A stretch of DNA of 64,000 nucleotides. It comes from Ariolimax columbianus (taxonomy: Eukaryota > Mollusca > Gastropoda > Stylommatophora > Arionidae). The DNA lies in assembly GCA_036924085.1 (NCBI GenBank), contig JAVGWX010000014.1:37062056-37126055 (forward strand), in the 5' to 3' direction. The translations under genes and the position numbers were made by a program. The first letter of the stretch is position 1. Each line of letters begins with the position of its first letter. Shown piece after piece: positions 1-11,519 of this stretch. A model generated the notes under the pieces. It did not search any database. It worked only from the letters and a program-made list of their open reading frames with translations, and was not told the DNA's origin.

Positions 1-39
1 AATAAAAGTCTAAGCTGTAATTTTAAGTTAAAGGATAAC

Positions 40-676
40 AGAATAGTGTTTTTGTACGACTGCATAGAACTTTTGCAGTCCACACAAAGAGAACCAAAAT
101 AGTATGGAAAGGGAACTGATATGCCAGCTAAACAATCTCTCAGACCACAATAAAATCACCCTACAGTGGATTCCAGCTTACTGCGGCATACCTGGGAATG
201 AATAGGCGGGCAGACTGGCCAGGGAGGGAAGACAAATAGAACAATTCACCCATTCAGTGTCACTGTCAGAAGTCAGGGCACACATTAAAAAAAATATATA
301 AACAACAGTGGATAGAGAGAACAAACAGTAAATACTCACAGGACCCAATCAATACACTGAATAGCAAACAGTATACCACAATTTTCCGCCTCAGAACAGG
401 TCATTGCAGATTAAATGCACACATACATAAAATGAAAGCAGCATAGACTGCATAATGCACATGTCAGAGAGGACCCCAGACTCCAGAACACATCCTGCAA
501 ACATATCCACTGCACCAAGTCTTCCGGGAGAAAACCTGGCCCGAGGAAAGAAACATACAAGACAAACTGTGGGGAACCACTGAGGACCTGCGAATGACGT
601 GTCACTTCATGGAGGCAGCCCATCTGGTGGCATAAAACGAGCATACGAAACCGAACGCAAAGAAGAAGAAGAAGAA
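40..676 (+). mobile_element. I-like LINE fragment: end of RNase H domain and C-terminus, decayed
   Basis: Translation, broken by stops, gives the end of a LINE-type RNase H domain (TLQWIPAYCGIPGNE, then a stop at 202-204 where the family has Glu-Ala) followed by the C-terminal RLRTGHCRLNAH and a degraded Cys/His segment ending in EHILQTYP. It closes with a (GAA)n tail at 661-676. The same C-terminal layout and tail are seen in the much better preserved copy at 41720-43969, so this is a 5'-truncated, inactive relative. Confidence 0.8.
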
Positions 677-693
677 ACTATAATATAGGTCTT

Positions 694-1335
694 AGATGCT
701 GTTGTTCTACCTAACATCTTATATGCACGTGAGACCTGGACCATGGCCAACGCCTGGACCGTCTATAGTCGTCATGTCAGGAAATTAAACCACTTCCACA
801 TGCACTGCTTGCGGAAACTACTGAAGATTAGATGGCAGGACATGGTGCCAAATTGGGATGTGCTAGCACGATCGGGCATGTCAAGTATGCACACTATGAT
901 ATGTGCAGCACATCTGAGATGGGCTGGTCATGTGGTACGCATGTTGGATCAACGTCTACCAAAAGAGTTGCTCTATGCGAACTCAAAAATGGAAAGAGAT
1001 CAAGCGGTGGTCAGCGGAAACGGTACCAGGACACGCTGAAGAAATCACCGATCCAGTGCAGTAGTAGCCATGATAACTGGGAAAGAAATGCTACCAATCA
1101 CAGAGACTAGTACTCATCACTGTAGCTGAGGGTGTTCAGAGACGTGAGATATCAAGAATAAATAAGGCTATCCAGAGACTATCGCTTCGCAAGTCAACTC
1201 ACATCAACCATTCTTCAACCTCGTTGCATGGGGGTATCTTAATCCCCTGTACTAAGTGCAACAAACAATTCAAGGCTCAGATTGACTTATTAAGCCATTT
1301 TCGAAATCATGCGAACAGTGAATGCTGACAAAGTG
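694..1335 (+). mobile_element. LINE 3' fragment with C2H2-like terminal finger
   Basis: Reads as the extreme C-terminus of a LINE reverse-transcriptase polyprotein: an ETWT-like stretch, then RKLLKIRWQDMVPN, a LRWAGHVVRM motif and a KRYQDTLK segment after a frameshift near 1000. Around 1255-1315 a CTKC...LLSHFRNH sequence gives the C2H2-like finger that closes this LINE type. Stops and at least one frameshift show it is dead. Clade assignment is by motif memory only. Confidence 0.7.
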
Positions 1336-1679
1336 GTCTTCATCGATTACGAAGGACAAACGAACAGACAAGCACACAAAAAAACTCTACCACTCAGACT
1401 GAACCACCTAGATACGGTGAAAAAAATATCGTCTCTGGGAAATGTCAACATGTGAAATATGAATTGTAAAAATTAGAGATTTAAGTTAAAGTAAATTCAA
1501 ATAAAAGGTAGCCTACTTAACGATTGTAGCGTCGGCAGGGTATTTTGTAAATACTAAGTGATCTCAAGTGAGACGTTTATATCCTGTCCCAACGATGTTG
1601 ATTAGATGGTCAGTGAAGCGAAGACAAGCGAATAGTACATGCAGATTTCAAATATTTTTGTAAGCATTTAATAGTCGCA

Positions 1680-2298
1680 TTGTGGCCTGTCTCAGATTAT
1701 GGTCCGTTTCAAATTGTGGCCCGTCTCATATTGGGGCCCGTCTTAGATTGTGGTCCGTCTCTGATTGTGGTCCGTCTCAGATTGTGGCCCGTCTCAGATT
1801 GTGGTATGTCTCAGATTGTGGTTCAGGACTCAGATTGTGGTCCGTCTCAGATTGTGGTATGTCTCAGATTGTGGTATGTCTCAGATTGTGGTCCATCTCA
1901 GATTGTGGTATGTCTCAGATTGTGGTCCGTCTCAGATTTGTGGTCCGTCTCAGATTGTGGTATGTCTCAGGTTGTGGTCCGTCTCAGATTGTGGTCCGTC
2001 TCAGATTGTGGTATGTCTCAGATTGTGGTATGTCTCAGATTGTGGTCCGTCTCAGATTGTGGTATGTCTCAGATTGTGGTCCGTCTCAGATTGTGGTCCG
2101 TCTCAGATTGTGGTCCGTCTCAGATTGTGGTATGTCTCAGATTGTGGTTCAGGACTCAGATTGTGGTCCGTCTCAGATTGTGGTCCGTCTCAGATTGTGG
2201 TATGTCTCAGATTGTGGTATGTCTCAGATTGTGGTATGTCTCAGATTGTGGTATGTCTCAGATTGTCGTCCTTTCAGATCGTTGTCTATCTTAGATTG
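1680..2298 (+). repeat. 17-bp minisatellite (GTCTCAGATTGTGGTMY)
   Basis: About 35 tandem copies of a 17-bp unit whose last bases alternate between CC and AT (GTCTCAGATTGTGGTCC / ...TAT). A 6-bp-longer variant (GGTTCAGGA) occurs twice, near 1820 and 2148. Because 17 is not a multiple of three and the unit has no stop, all three forward frames stay open; the resulting ORFs are not genes. Confidence 0.95.
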
Positions 2299-2404
2299 TG
2301 GTCCTGAACATATTAGAGTGCTCTTTCACTTGTTTGGTTTGCCGCCTTACTTGAGATTTAGTCAGGAGTATCACTCCATTTTTTCATTTCTGAGGGTAAC
2401 AAAC

Positions 2405-2815
2405 TGTAATCAGTGACAGTTGAAACATACTGATCAAGTTTACACCTCATGCGAGGGCCAGGTGAAAAATACTGATCAAGTCCACACCTCATGCGAGGGC
2501 CAGGTGAAACATACTGATCAAGTCTACACCTCATAAGGGTCAGATGAAACATGTTGATCAAGTCTACACTTCATGAGGGCCAGGTGAAACATACTGATCA
2601 AGTCTACACTTCATGAGGGCCAGGTGAAACATACTGATCAAGTCTACACCTCATGATGGCCAGATGAAACATACTGATTAAGTCTACACCTCATGAGGGT
2701 CAGATGAAACATATTAATCAAGTCCACACTTCATGCGAGGACCAGGTGAAAAACCCTGATCAAGTCCACACCTCGTGCGAGGACCAGGTGAAACATGCTG
2801 ATCAAGTCCACACTT
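2405..2815 (+). repeat. 40-bp minisatellite with CAGGTGAAACATACTGATC core
   Basis: About ten degenerate copies of a 40-bp unit containing CAGGTGAAACATACTGATC, followed by AAGTCTACACYTCATGAGGGC. The core is shared with arrays near 12735, 52385 and 54087. Confidence 0.9.
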
Positions 2816-2816
2816 C

Positions 2817-3132
2817 ACTTAAGATTGACCAAGAATGTTCAAGTATCTGTGCATACCGTTTTCAGTTTGACCAAGTATGTTCAAGTATCTGTGCATACCG
2901 TTTTCAGTTTGACCAAGTATTTTCAAGTATTTGTGCATACCGTTTTCAGTTTGACCAAGTATGTTCAAGTATCTGTGCATACCGTTTTCAGTTTGGCCAA
3001 GTATTTTCAAGTATCTGTGCATACCGTTTTCAGTTTGACCAAGTGTTTTCAAGTATCTGTGCATACCGTTTTCAGTTTGACCAAGTATGTTCAAGTATCT
3101 GTGCATGTCGTTTTCAGTTTTACTTAGTATAT
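2817..3132 (+). repeat. 42-bp minisatellite
   Basis: Seven and a half copies of a 42-bp unit (TTCAAGTATCTGTGCATACC plus GTTTTCAGTTTGACCAAGTA). It directly follows the 40-bp array. The unit is a multiple of three, so it stays open in several frames on both strands; these are not genes. Confidence 0.93.
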
Positions 3133-3385
3133 AACACTTGCTTCTCAAGTTTGATATGCCAGGTTCAAATCCTCTTTTCAAAACACTCCAATTGACCCTG
3201 CTGTAAATCGATACCTTTCTTTCAGCTGCGAAGAAAAATGTACCGAAGAAGGAATTGTTCACCCGACAACATTCAAAGCCTGATCTTTGTTGCAATCAAG
3301 TCTCCAGCACTCCATCCCCGACAGCAGTGGGATATATACAAAAAGAGGCAACTTACAGTAAGGTTTAGCATTAAAAATAACTCAC

Positions 3386-3771
3386 CTTGGAGTTGTCACA
3401 TTAAAATGTAACTGTTTCTGATGATCTGATGGACCTAGAGTTGTCTGATTAACTGGCAGATGATCCTGGAGATCTGATAAACCCCCATATTTTTCTTTGC
3501 GTGTATGTCTTTCACTCTCCGTAAATGTAGTCAGAAATGAAGGCTTTGCTGAAGTCCCTGCAACTACAGGGAAGATGCGTGTACCTGGCCGGGTTATGTA
3601 AGAAGCGTGAAAAGTAGAATTGTCGAGAAATTTTTCAAATTTTCCTGGTTCCCGGCGCCTGAAATGTAGATTCTCATGCCACCACTCCCTGAAACCTAGG
3701 TACACTAGAAGTACTACAAATTGTGAGAAAATGATTGTAAAAAACATGATTCTACCCTTGAACGTCATCAT
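3386..3771 (-). CDS. First coding exon of a type II membrane (glycosyltransferase-like) protein, partial
   Basis: The minus strand opens with two consecutive ATGs (3771 and 3768) and codes 128 residues plus two bases before a consensus donor, AAG|GTGAGT (exon ends at 3386, phase 2). The product has a short basic N-terminus (MMTFKGR), one membrane segment (about residues 8-27, IMFFTIIFSQFVVLLVYLGF), then a hydrophilic stem with three N-glycosylation sequons (NST, NQT, NVT). That layout is what Golgi glycosyltransferases and sulfotransferases show in a first exon, but no catalytic domain is seen and nothing downstream on the minus strand (1-3385) continues it. Function is therefore open. The frame stays open upstream to 3894 but without another ATG. 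A SINE-like repeat lies 10-100 bp upstream of the start. Confidence 0.55.
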
Positions 3772-3777
3772 AGCCTC

Positions 3778-3876
3778 TTTCCCTTCTTCATCTTCTTCTG
3801 TGTTCGTTCTCAATCTCCAGCTACCAAGCCCTGAACAGGGCTTTGTAACTAGCAAAATGTAGTCCAGAGAACGAAA
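3778..3876 (-). mobile_element. SINE-like repeat A, 3' fragment
   Basis: The minus strand carries GTTCTCTGGACTACAT and the closing GAGATTGAGAACGA followed by a GAAGAAGATGAAG tail, matching the ends of the longer copies at 22660, 23065, 49440, 56560 and 58050. It ends a few bases from the ATG pair at 3771, so it would lie in the 5' UTR or promoter of that exon. Confidence 0.7.
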
Positions 3877-4329
3877 ACGGAGACGTGATAACAATAAATG
3901 CTGACCGTTTCCTTTGCTGATACGGGTGAGTGATAACAGTTATCTTTAGCAGGTTAGGTAAATTGCATGTATGATAAATGGGTTTTAATGTGGCAATGAT
4001 GCATCATCGGTAACCGGGAAGTATCAGATGGTATTATTTATTCACCATACGGGTTAGTCGTTGCTCTGTTGATCTTGTGTAGTTGATTGATTCGCTTGTT
4101 CTTGTTTGTAACTTGTTTGATGGGATGTTATCACTGCTTTCTGTAATGAAACATGGTGTTATTTCACAGATGTTTGTGAGTGTAATTACTAGATACTCAA
4201 ATGTTGACAATTAGATCGTGGTAAGGAAATGAACAGTCAAAAAACTTGTGTTCTGTTTGTACTGTTAACTTTGGAAGCTGGAAACGTTTTCAGGAGGGAT
4301 TTGTGAATTATAGAGGCGGATATGACAAG

Positions 4330-4856
4330 CTAAAGTGTAATACTAGAGACATCACAACAACGGTTAATGTATAAGGACCTTGTGTTACTAGAGACCTCAC
4401 AAAAACGGTTAATATATAAAAGGACCTTGTGATACGCGAGACCTCAATAAAACGGTTAATATATAAGCACCATGTGAAACTACAGACATCACAAAAACGG
4501 TTAATATATATATAAGGACCGTGTGGTACTAGAGACGTCAAACAATGGTTAATATATAAGGACCGTGTGATACTAGAGACGTCAAACAATGGTTAATATA
4601 TAATGACATTGTGATACTAGAGACGTCACAACAATGGTTAATATATAATGACATTGTGATACTAGAGACCTCACAACAACGGTTTATATATAAGGACCTT
4701 GTGATACTAGAGACCTCATAACAATAGTTAATATATAAAGACCTTGTGATACTAGAGACCTCACAACAATGGTTAATATATAAGGACCTCGTGATACTAG
4801 AGACTTTACAACAACGATTAATATATTTGGAACTTGTGATACTAGAGACCTCACAA
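4330..4856 (+). repeat. ~44-bp minisatellite
   Basis: About 12 copies of a 44-45-bp unit, for example GGTTAATATATAAGGACC plus TTGTGATACTAGAGACCTCA and CAACAAT. Small indels among copies shift the period. Confidence 0.92.
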
Positions 4857-5156
4857 CGAGAGAGCAAATCGACTGGCAAAGGAGGGTGATGTAGACGAGC
4901 AACCAGATGTACCAGTTACATACCAACAGAAGATAAGGATGATCAAATTAATTGGAAAGCCACCAACAGTAACACAGGAAGATTACAATCAGATGGACAG
5001 ACAAGAGCAAACTGTTCTGTTGTGACTTAGAACAGGCCACAACAGACTCCGCTGCCACATGTACACAAAATTGAAGATTTACAACTTAGTCATGTGTTCA
5101 TGGGAACAGGCACCCCCGACCGCAGAGCACATACTACAGAACTGCCCCAAATCTGA
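4857..5156 (+). mobile_element. I-like LINE, C-terminal fragment (5' part of a split copy)
   Basis: Reads RANRLAKEGD (end of RNase H), then a linker, LRTGHNRLRCHMYTKLKI and the Cys/His segment CSWEQAPPTAEHILQNCP, equivalent to the C-terminus of the copy at 41720-43969. It breaks off after NCPKSD where another LINE begins, and resumes at about 6275. One in-frame stop before LRTGH shows decay. Confidence 0.78.
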
Positions 5157-6272
5157 TCATCATCATGTAGCATGTCCTTTATAGAACGTGGCTCCCATCA
5201 CAGCCTGTCTGAAAGAAACTCTTTCCCTTGCCAAAACTCCAGCCTCCACCACAGTCATACTCAGGCATTCCTGGATATCGTGGTGCCATCGTCTTCTTGG
5301 TCTACCCCTTCCGCTTTTGCCTGGCACCATATCTTCCATCACTGTTCTCTCAAGACCGTTGTCTTTCTTGATGTGACCACAGTATTTACATTTTCTAGCA
5401 AAAATGGAATTTATAAACCAGTTCCCCTCTATGCTCAACTCTTGCCGCATGTCTATATTTCTCTTTTTCCATGTCCAGTGTATTCTGTGGATCTTTCTGT
5501 AACATTTTGACTCGAAGGATTCGATTCTTTGACTAGAAATGTTGGTAATCGTCCATGATTCGCAGCTATACGCTGCCACAAGAAAAAAACACAGGCTCTC
5601 AAGACTTTTACGTTTGAGGTTTTGTTGGTGCTTTGCTATAATTTCTTCAGACTGTTCAGTCTCTGCATTGCCCTAGCTAGTCTTCTTCTGATTTCTTTCG
5701 AGCAGTCGTCATTTTCGGCAATTCTGAAACCCATTATTCAAAATGCGAGATCTATTTGTCTCCCCACCTACTGTATATTTATTTTGACATTGCGTTTTGT
5801 CGGTGGTCATTATCTTTTTTTATTTAAATGTATAAACAGGTTTTGATCTTTACTATGTGCATTAACGGCTGAAAGTAGCTGCTCTAGCCCTTCTGCACTT
5901 CTTGATAGTATAACTGTGTCATCAGCGTATCGTAACTCTGGAATCTCGTACCCCCAAATGGTAAATGGGTCGAAAATGTCAATGTTCTCGTCTTCTCGAA
6001 CATTTCTCATTATACATTCGGCATATATGTTGTATAGATAAGGTGAGAGGATACATCCCTGTCGGACTCCCTTTTGTACTGCGAACCAATCTGATGATTG
6101 CCCAGATACTCGGACAGCGGCTTGTTAATCTTGGTATAATGTTTCAATGAGAAGTATAATGTGCAAAAGAAACCCCATTTCCTACATGATGTTCTACATA
6201 TTTTGATGTTGTACCGTATCGAAGGCTTTTGTGTAATCAATGAAACACGTATACAGGTCTACATTAAACTCT
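5157..6272 (-). mobile_element. RTE-like LINE fragment (RT palm to C-terminus)
   Basis: On the minus strand, frames in series give a VQKGVRQGCILSP-like RT segment (about 6090-6040), YADDTVILS with the catalytic YADD at 5929-5918, then the C-terminal CESWTITN, FESKCYRKIHRI, GRGRPRRRWHHDI and RQAVMGATFYKGHAT. The 3' end is ACATGCTACATGATGATGATC. The same 3' end is seen at 16180 and 50180. Multiple stops and frameshifts make it inactive. It sits inside the I-like LINE 4857-5156 / 6275-6415. Confidence 0.82.
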
Positions 6273-6274
6273 TT

Positions 6275-6415
6275 ACATCTCACTGGCCCATAGAAACAAT
6301 TCTGGAAGAGAAACTGTATGTATCTATACGTGAACTACAAAAGACAGTGAAGTTTATACAAGAGACAACATTGCAGATATAAACAATATTTTCAAGCGAA
6401 CGAAAGAAGACAAAC
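6275..6415 (+). mobile_element. I-like LINE, 3' remainder of the split copy
   Basis: Translation HWPIETILEEKLYVS...TVKFIQETTLQI followed by a stop parallels the final residues of the copy at 41720-43969 (WPSPVELQEKLYGS...), and an ACGAAAGAAGACAA stretch stands where that family has its GAA tail. It therefore continues the element broken at 5156. Confidence 0.65.
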
Positions 6416-7400
6416 TAACAATGTGCAGCGTTTCGATTAATCTTCTCGGGTTGAAAGAAAGTCCTAGAAACAATATCCAATCGTATGGCTCATTGATAAC
6501 AAGTGTGAATAACTCGTTCTCCTGGGATCAAGAGAAGGAAATGTGAAGTATGTGGGAACTGTATTTCCGCGAACTGTCCCTTAGGTCAGACACTATTTAT
6601 ATACACGTCAATCACTACATCCTCCCTTTGAAGTTCCATAAGATCAATTTCTGACTCCTTCCTTGTTCAGTTTTACGTTTCTTTTAATGATCGATTTAAT
6701 CAATATACTAAGAAGAAAAAATATTACAGAAAACTGAAGAACAAATTGGCTGTCAGCATGAGAGAAAACAAACTCAGGTAACTACACGTAAACGGATGCA
6801 CGGGGAAAGGAACGACAATGCAATCAGGCACGATATACAACGTATTGTGTTTTACCTAAAACAAATATCTTTTATCACATTACTGAGTTACAATTCTTCT
6901 TATTCTTCTTATTTTATTCTCATAGAACCATGTAGCATGTAAGCTCAAACTCTTGTGGCCAACAGTTGGAGGCCCTGCCAACTAACCATTTTAGCACCAC
7001 GTAGTCACTGTACGACATCTGCATTTCAAACTCAGTCAATATTGACAGAAAAAGAACACCTGACATTCTTAAATTAATTCATTTTTTTTTATGAACCTAA
7101 CATTTAAGAAACCGTAATCTTTAAAATGCGAACAGATCACAACACATTGAGATCTAATCCATTCAACAAAGTATTCAACAAAGTAACATTGGTAAACATC
7201 CCTGATGTGTCTGGAACACAGATCAAATAATTGCTTAACATCTGCTACAAAGGTGTACAATACACGAACAGCAGAGAAAGCACACATGACGAACATGAAT
7301 GACCTTCCTGTACCAACTCTATGGTGTTACCAGTAGCCTCAGGATACCAGCTATTTGCTTCAAACATATTCAGATAAACGGGACTCACAATCTTCTCACA
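6416..7400. other. No gene recognised
   Basis: AT-rich sequence with a short TTCTTATTC run near 6897. No splice-linked coding segment, array or RNA gene was seen. ORFs here are short and without recognisable composition. Confidence 0.5.
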
Positions 7401-8790
7401 TCCCGTCGTAGTGCACCCAGTTTAGTGAATACATTGTCAATATATATTTTCTCTATGCAACTCACTCTTTCCATTCTACGGTAGCACCACACGTCAAACG
7501 ATTCCAATCTTTTTTTCATCCATCTTTACTAGAGCCCATGTCTCAGGCCCATACAGTGCAATTGGCTATATATCAGTTGCGATTTTTCTTTTCTCAATTT
7601 ATATCCTGATAAAATTTTAGTTTAACAGTCTATGTTTTTCTCTGAAGCCCTTTTTTGTCGTTGCAATCTTTGTCCTGTTTTCTGTCTCATTTCTGGTATC
7701 TTCTTGTATGGTTTGGCCCAAATAATCTAAACTTTTGTACTTGTTCCGTTATTACTCCATTGATTATTACATTTATTTGCCTGCGTTGCTTGGATATTAC
7801 CAAAGTCTTTGCTTCGATGTCTTTATTTTCATGCCAAACTCTTTGGGTGTGCTATTAATTTTTTCTAGCAGCATTTGCGACGTTGCTGCTGATCCTTGCA
7901 CTATTGATTGATCATCGACAAATTTAATGGCATTAACTTTCATACCATTAACTTTGACACCCCTATTACAACTCTACATAACTTTGTCCATCATCTTCTC
8001 ATAATATGCGTTATGGATACTCGGCGAAAGCAAGCAGCACTGTCGTACCTCCTGTCTTATGGAAACTGGATCCGTGTAGACCTGTGATTGAAATAATCGC
8101 CTCTTTTTTTCCCTCAGGTTCTGGATTAACTTAAAGACTGTTCTTTCTACGCTTATTTATTCCAGCATCTAAAAAGGTTTGCTCTAGGGGACTCGAAAAG
8201 CTAACTCAGAAATCCCTGCTGCTTTGAGTAGCTCCAAAGGTAACTCACAAATCCCTACTGCTTTGAGTAGCTCCAAAGGTAACTCACAAATCCCTGCTGC
8301 TTTGAGTAGCTCCAAAGGTAACTCACAAATCCCTGCTGCTTTGAGTAGCACCAAAGGTAACTCACATATCCCTGCTGCTTTGAGTAGCTGCAAAGGTAAC
8401 TCACAAATCCCTGCTGCTTTGAGTAGCTCCAAAGGTAACTCACACATCCCTGCTGCTTTGAGTAGCTCCAAAGGTAACTCACAAATCACTGCTGCTTTGA
8501 GTAGCTCCAAAGGTAACTCACAAATCCCTGCTGCTTTGAGTAGCTCCATAGGTAACTCATCTATCCCTGCTGCTTTGTTATTCAAGATTAAAGAAAATCC
8601 CTTTTTAAATACCTCTCTAGTTATAGTTAATTGGTCTTCTATCAATGGTATGCTGTTTAGTGGTGTGTTATTTCGACACAAGCCCACATCATCGTACAGT
8701 TTAATATTCTCTCCATCTCACTTGTGTGCTCTCTGGGTCTGTTGTTGGTTTCCCATCTTTATCTTTAATTATCTGTGATTGTATACCTTA
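7400..8790 (-). mobile_element. LINE RT fragment carrying an internal minisatellite
   Basis: Read on the minus strand the order is that of one LINE polyprotein: KDGKPTTDPESTQVRWREY and SIPLIEDQLTITREVFKKGF (about 8770-8600), then NNKAAGIDELPMELLKA (8590-8540), an expanded 39-bp repeat, LLSPSIHNAYYEKMMDKV (about 8020), FVDDQSI (an RT catalytic box with Val for Ala, about 7925) and ALYGPETWAL (about 7550). Stops and frame changes make it inactive. The repeat is described separately. Confidence 0.75.
8202..8578 (-). repeat. 39-bp minisatellite inside LINE coding sequence
   Basis: Ten copies of a 39-bp unit start at 8202, 8241, 8280 and so on to 8553. On the minus strand each unit reads as 13 codons, AAGICELPLELLK, a near copy of the flanking LINE motif AAGIDELPMELLK. 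The period keeps the LINE frame open throughout. Confidence 0.95.
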
Positions 8791-9119
8791 GGTATATGAG
8801 ACGATTGTAATGGGCAACTAATATTATTATTTGTGTCAGCATGACTGACCGATGATCCGTATCTATACTGATGTTAGGAATGACCAAACATATATTATAC
8901 GTTTTCTTTTTTCTGTATTTTATGAGAATGAAATCCTATTTCTGACACTACGTCTGTGTTATTCCACCTGTATGATGTTTAATGTGACTCCGTCCGTACT
9001 GGAAGATGGTGTTTGCTATTAAAAACGTATTCAATATACATAGATTAATAAGTTTATATTCATTGTTGATGTTCCCTTCTAAATGTGTGTTACGCTGGAT
9101 ACGTAGGCAGCAGCTATGA
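8791..9119. other. No gene recognised
   Basis: AT-rich unique-looking sequence between the LINE and the 46-bp array. Nothing supportable was seen. Confidence 0.5.
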
Positions 9120-9612
9120 GATGTTCTTTTCTTTCAGGTCTCAGCTCCGGTCTTAGTTTTGGTCGACATGTGCTTCAGTGTAGGTCCCAGCTCCGGTCTT
9201 AGTTTTGGTCGACATGTGCTTCTGTGCAGGTCTCAGCTCCGGTCTTAGTTTTGGTCGACATGTGCTTCTGTGCAGGTCTCAGCTCCGGTCTTAGTTTTAG
9301 TCGAAATGTGCTTCAGTGTAGGTCCCAGCTCCGGTCTTAGTTTAAGTCGAAATGTGCTTCTGTGCAGGTCTCAGCTCCGGTCTTAGTTTTAGTCGAAATG
9401 TGCTTCAGTGTAGGTCCCAGCTCCGGTCTTAGTTTAAGTCGACATGTGCTTCTGTGCAGGTCTCAGCTCCGGTCTTAGTTTTGGTCGACATGTGCTTCTG
9501 TGCAGGTCCCAGCTCCGGTCTTAGTTTTGGTCGACATGTGCTTCTGTGCAGGTCCCAGCTCCGGTCTTAGTTTTACTCAACATGTGCGTATGTGCAGGTC
9601 CCAGCTCTAGCA
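9120..9612 (+). repeat. 46-bp minisatellite
   Basis: About ten copies of a 46-bp unit (GGTCTCAGCTCCGGTCTTAG, then TTTTGGTCGACATGTGCTTC and TGTGCA). Two subtypes alternate: GGTCGACATG with CTTCTGTGCA, and AGTCGAAATG with CTTCAGTGTA. Confidence 0.94.
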
Positions 9613-10190
9613 TGAAAGGGATGTAGTTTGGAGGAGTATTTCCATCTTAGCGGGACAAGTGTCGTGGATAGGGATTAATCAATGTGCCCTTCCATCTTAA
9701 TAGACTCGAACACTAGAGCAAAGTAGACCCGCAGCTCGATAGGCGCCATCTATGCTGCGCTTAATAAACCACATAACCATGACCGGAATTATGCCCTGTC
9801 ACACAGTTAGTCGACTCTTACGACATGCTCTCTGTGAGGCAGTGGTGTTATTCGTCTATGTGGCATACACAAATATCCCGGCAGACCAACAGGTGTTGCG
9901 TATTTGTACATCGGACAAATTGTGAAAGTCCTTGTAAACCTGTCGGACAATTCATAGACAATCAATGATGGTCATTGTTATGGTATGACTCTTAGTATAA
10001 CTCTGACTCGGTGATAGCAATCCTAATGTTGAGTGGTTTAGATTATGCATTTATCCATTTCCAGCAAGACTGTATATGGACCTATTAACTACTAATCGCA
10101 CAGGCACCAGTGAACAGTTGAAACGAACATAGCCATATACAGACAATTGTTTTGAATTCTTCGCTAAACAAACAACCCAACAGATATCAG
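9613..10190. other. No gene recognised
   Basis: Non-repetitive spacer between two arrays. No coding signal, LINE motif or RNA-like structure was identified. Confidence 0.45.
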
Positions 10191-11390
10191 TCATCTCATC
10201 TAATCTCATCTCATATAATATAATATCATCTCATTTAATCTCAGCTCATATAATCTCATCTCATATAATCTCAACTCATATAATATCATCTCATCTAATC
10301 TCTTCTCATTTAATCTCATCTCATCTAATCTCATCTCATCTCATATATTCTCATCTCATATAATCTCATCTCATATAATCTTATTCCATATAATCTCATC
10401 TCATATAATCTCATCCCATATATTCTCATCTCATATAATCTCATCTCATATAATCTCATTCCATATAATCTCATCCCATATAATCTCATCCCATATAATC
10501 TCATCTCATATAATCTCATCTCATATAATCTCATCTCATATATTCTTATCTCATATAATCTCATTCCATATATTCTCATCTCATATAATCTCATCTCATC
10601 TAATCTCATCTCATTTCATCTCATCCCATATTATCCCATTTGTATGTCACCCATCTCAATATGCTCTACCTAATCCAACCAATCTCATCCCATCACATCC
10701 CAACCTACCACCCCATTTCACCTTATCTCATCCCATTTAACTCATTACTTCTCATCTCATTCCGTCCATTTCAATCTCATTTCATTCTATCTCACTCCAT
10801 CTCATTCTAGCACACCATATCTCATCGCATTCCTTCTAACCCCCAACCCATTACATCTTATCCTATATCATCCCATCTAATTCCAATCCGTCTCATGTCA
10901 TTCTGTCAAATCTCGTCCAATGATATCTAATCCCATCATATCTTATCTAATCACATACCATCCTATATAAGCCCATCTCATCTCATCTCTTCTTTTCTAA
11001 TTTCATACCATATCTTCATATCTAATTTCATTCCAAACTTTTCATGTCTAATCCCATCCCATCCTATCTAATCTCATCCCATCTTATTTAAACCCATCCC
11101 ACCCCATCATTTCTAATCCCACAAAATTCAATCGCATCCCATCTTATCTAAACCCATCCCACCCCATCCATTCTAATCCACCCCATGCAATATCATTCCA
11201 TCATAACTAATTCCACCCCATCTCATCCCATCCTATCTATTCCATCCAATCCAATCCTATCTAATCCCATCCAATCCCATCCTAACTAAATCCCATCTCA
11301 TCATATCAAATCCCATTCCCAGTTATCCCTTCCTATCTAATCCCACCCCCTATCCAATCACATCTAATCCCATCCCATCTCGCCTGCTCT
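10190..11390 (+). repeat. TCTCA/TATAA pentamer-derived satellite
   Basis: 10190-10625 is a regular mix of 5-bp words (TCTCA, TATAA, TCTAA) making 10-, 15- and 20-bp periods. From 10625 to 11390 it decays into ATCCCATCCCATCTA-like sequence. ORFs on the minus strand (MRLYEMRLYG...) are artefacts of the 15-bp period. Confidence 0.93.
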
Positions 11391-11519
11391 TATTCCGTTA
11401 ACGTCGCTAAAATGTATTTTCTCTTGTTTTATTCACTCCAATTATAACATTTTCGTAGAGTTCACAAGGGTATCCCTGCTCATTGTGGGAAATAAACAAC
11501 ATCGACAACAATAACAGAA

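Noticed and set aside
1680..2416. Three overlapping ORFs of up to 244 codons
   Set aside because: All arise from the stop-free 17-bp repeat read in three frames.
8224..8778. 184-codon Ser/Asn-rich ORF on the plus strand
   Set aside because: It is the antisense reading of the 39-bp minisatellite inside a LINE; the LINE-sense reading explains the sequence better.
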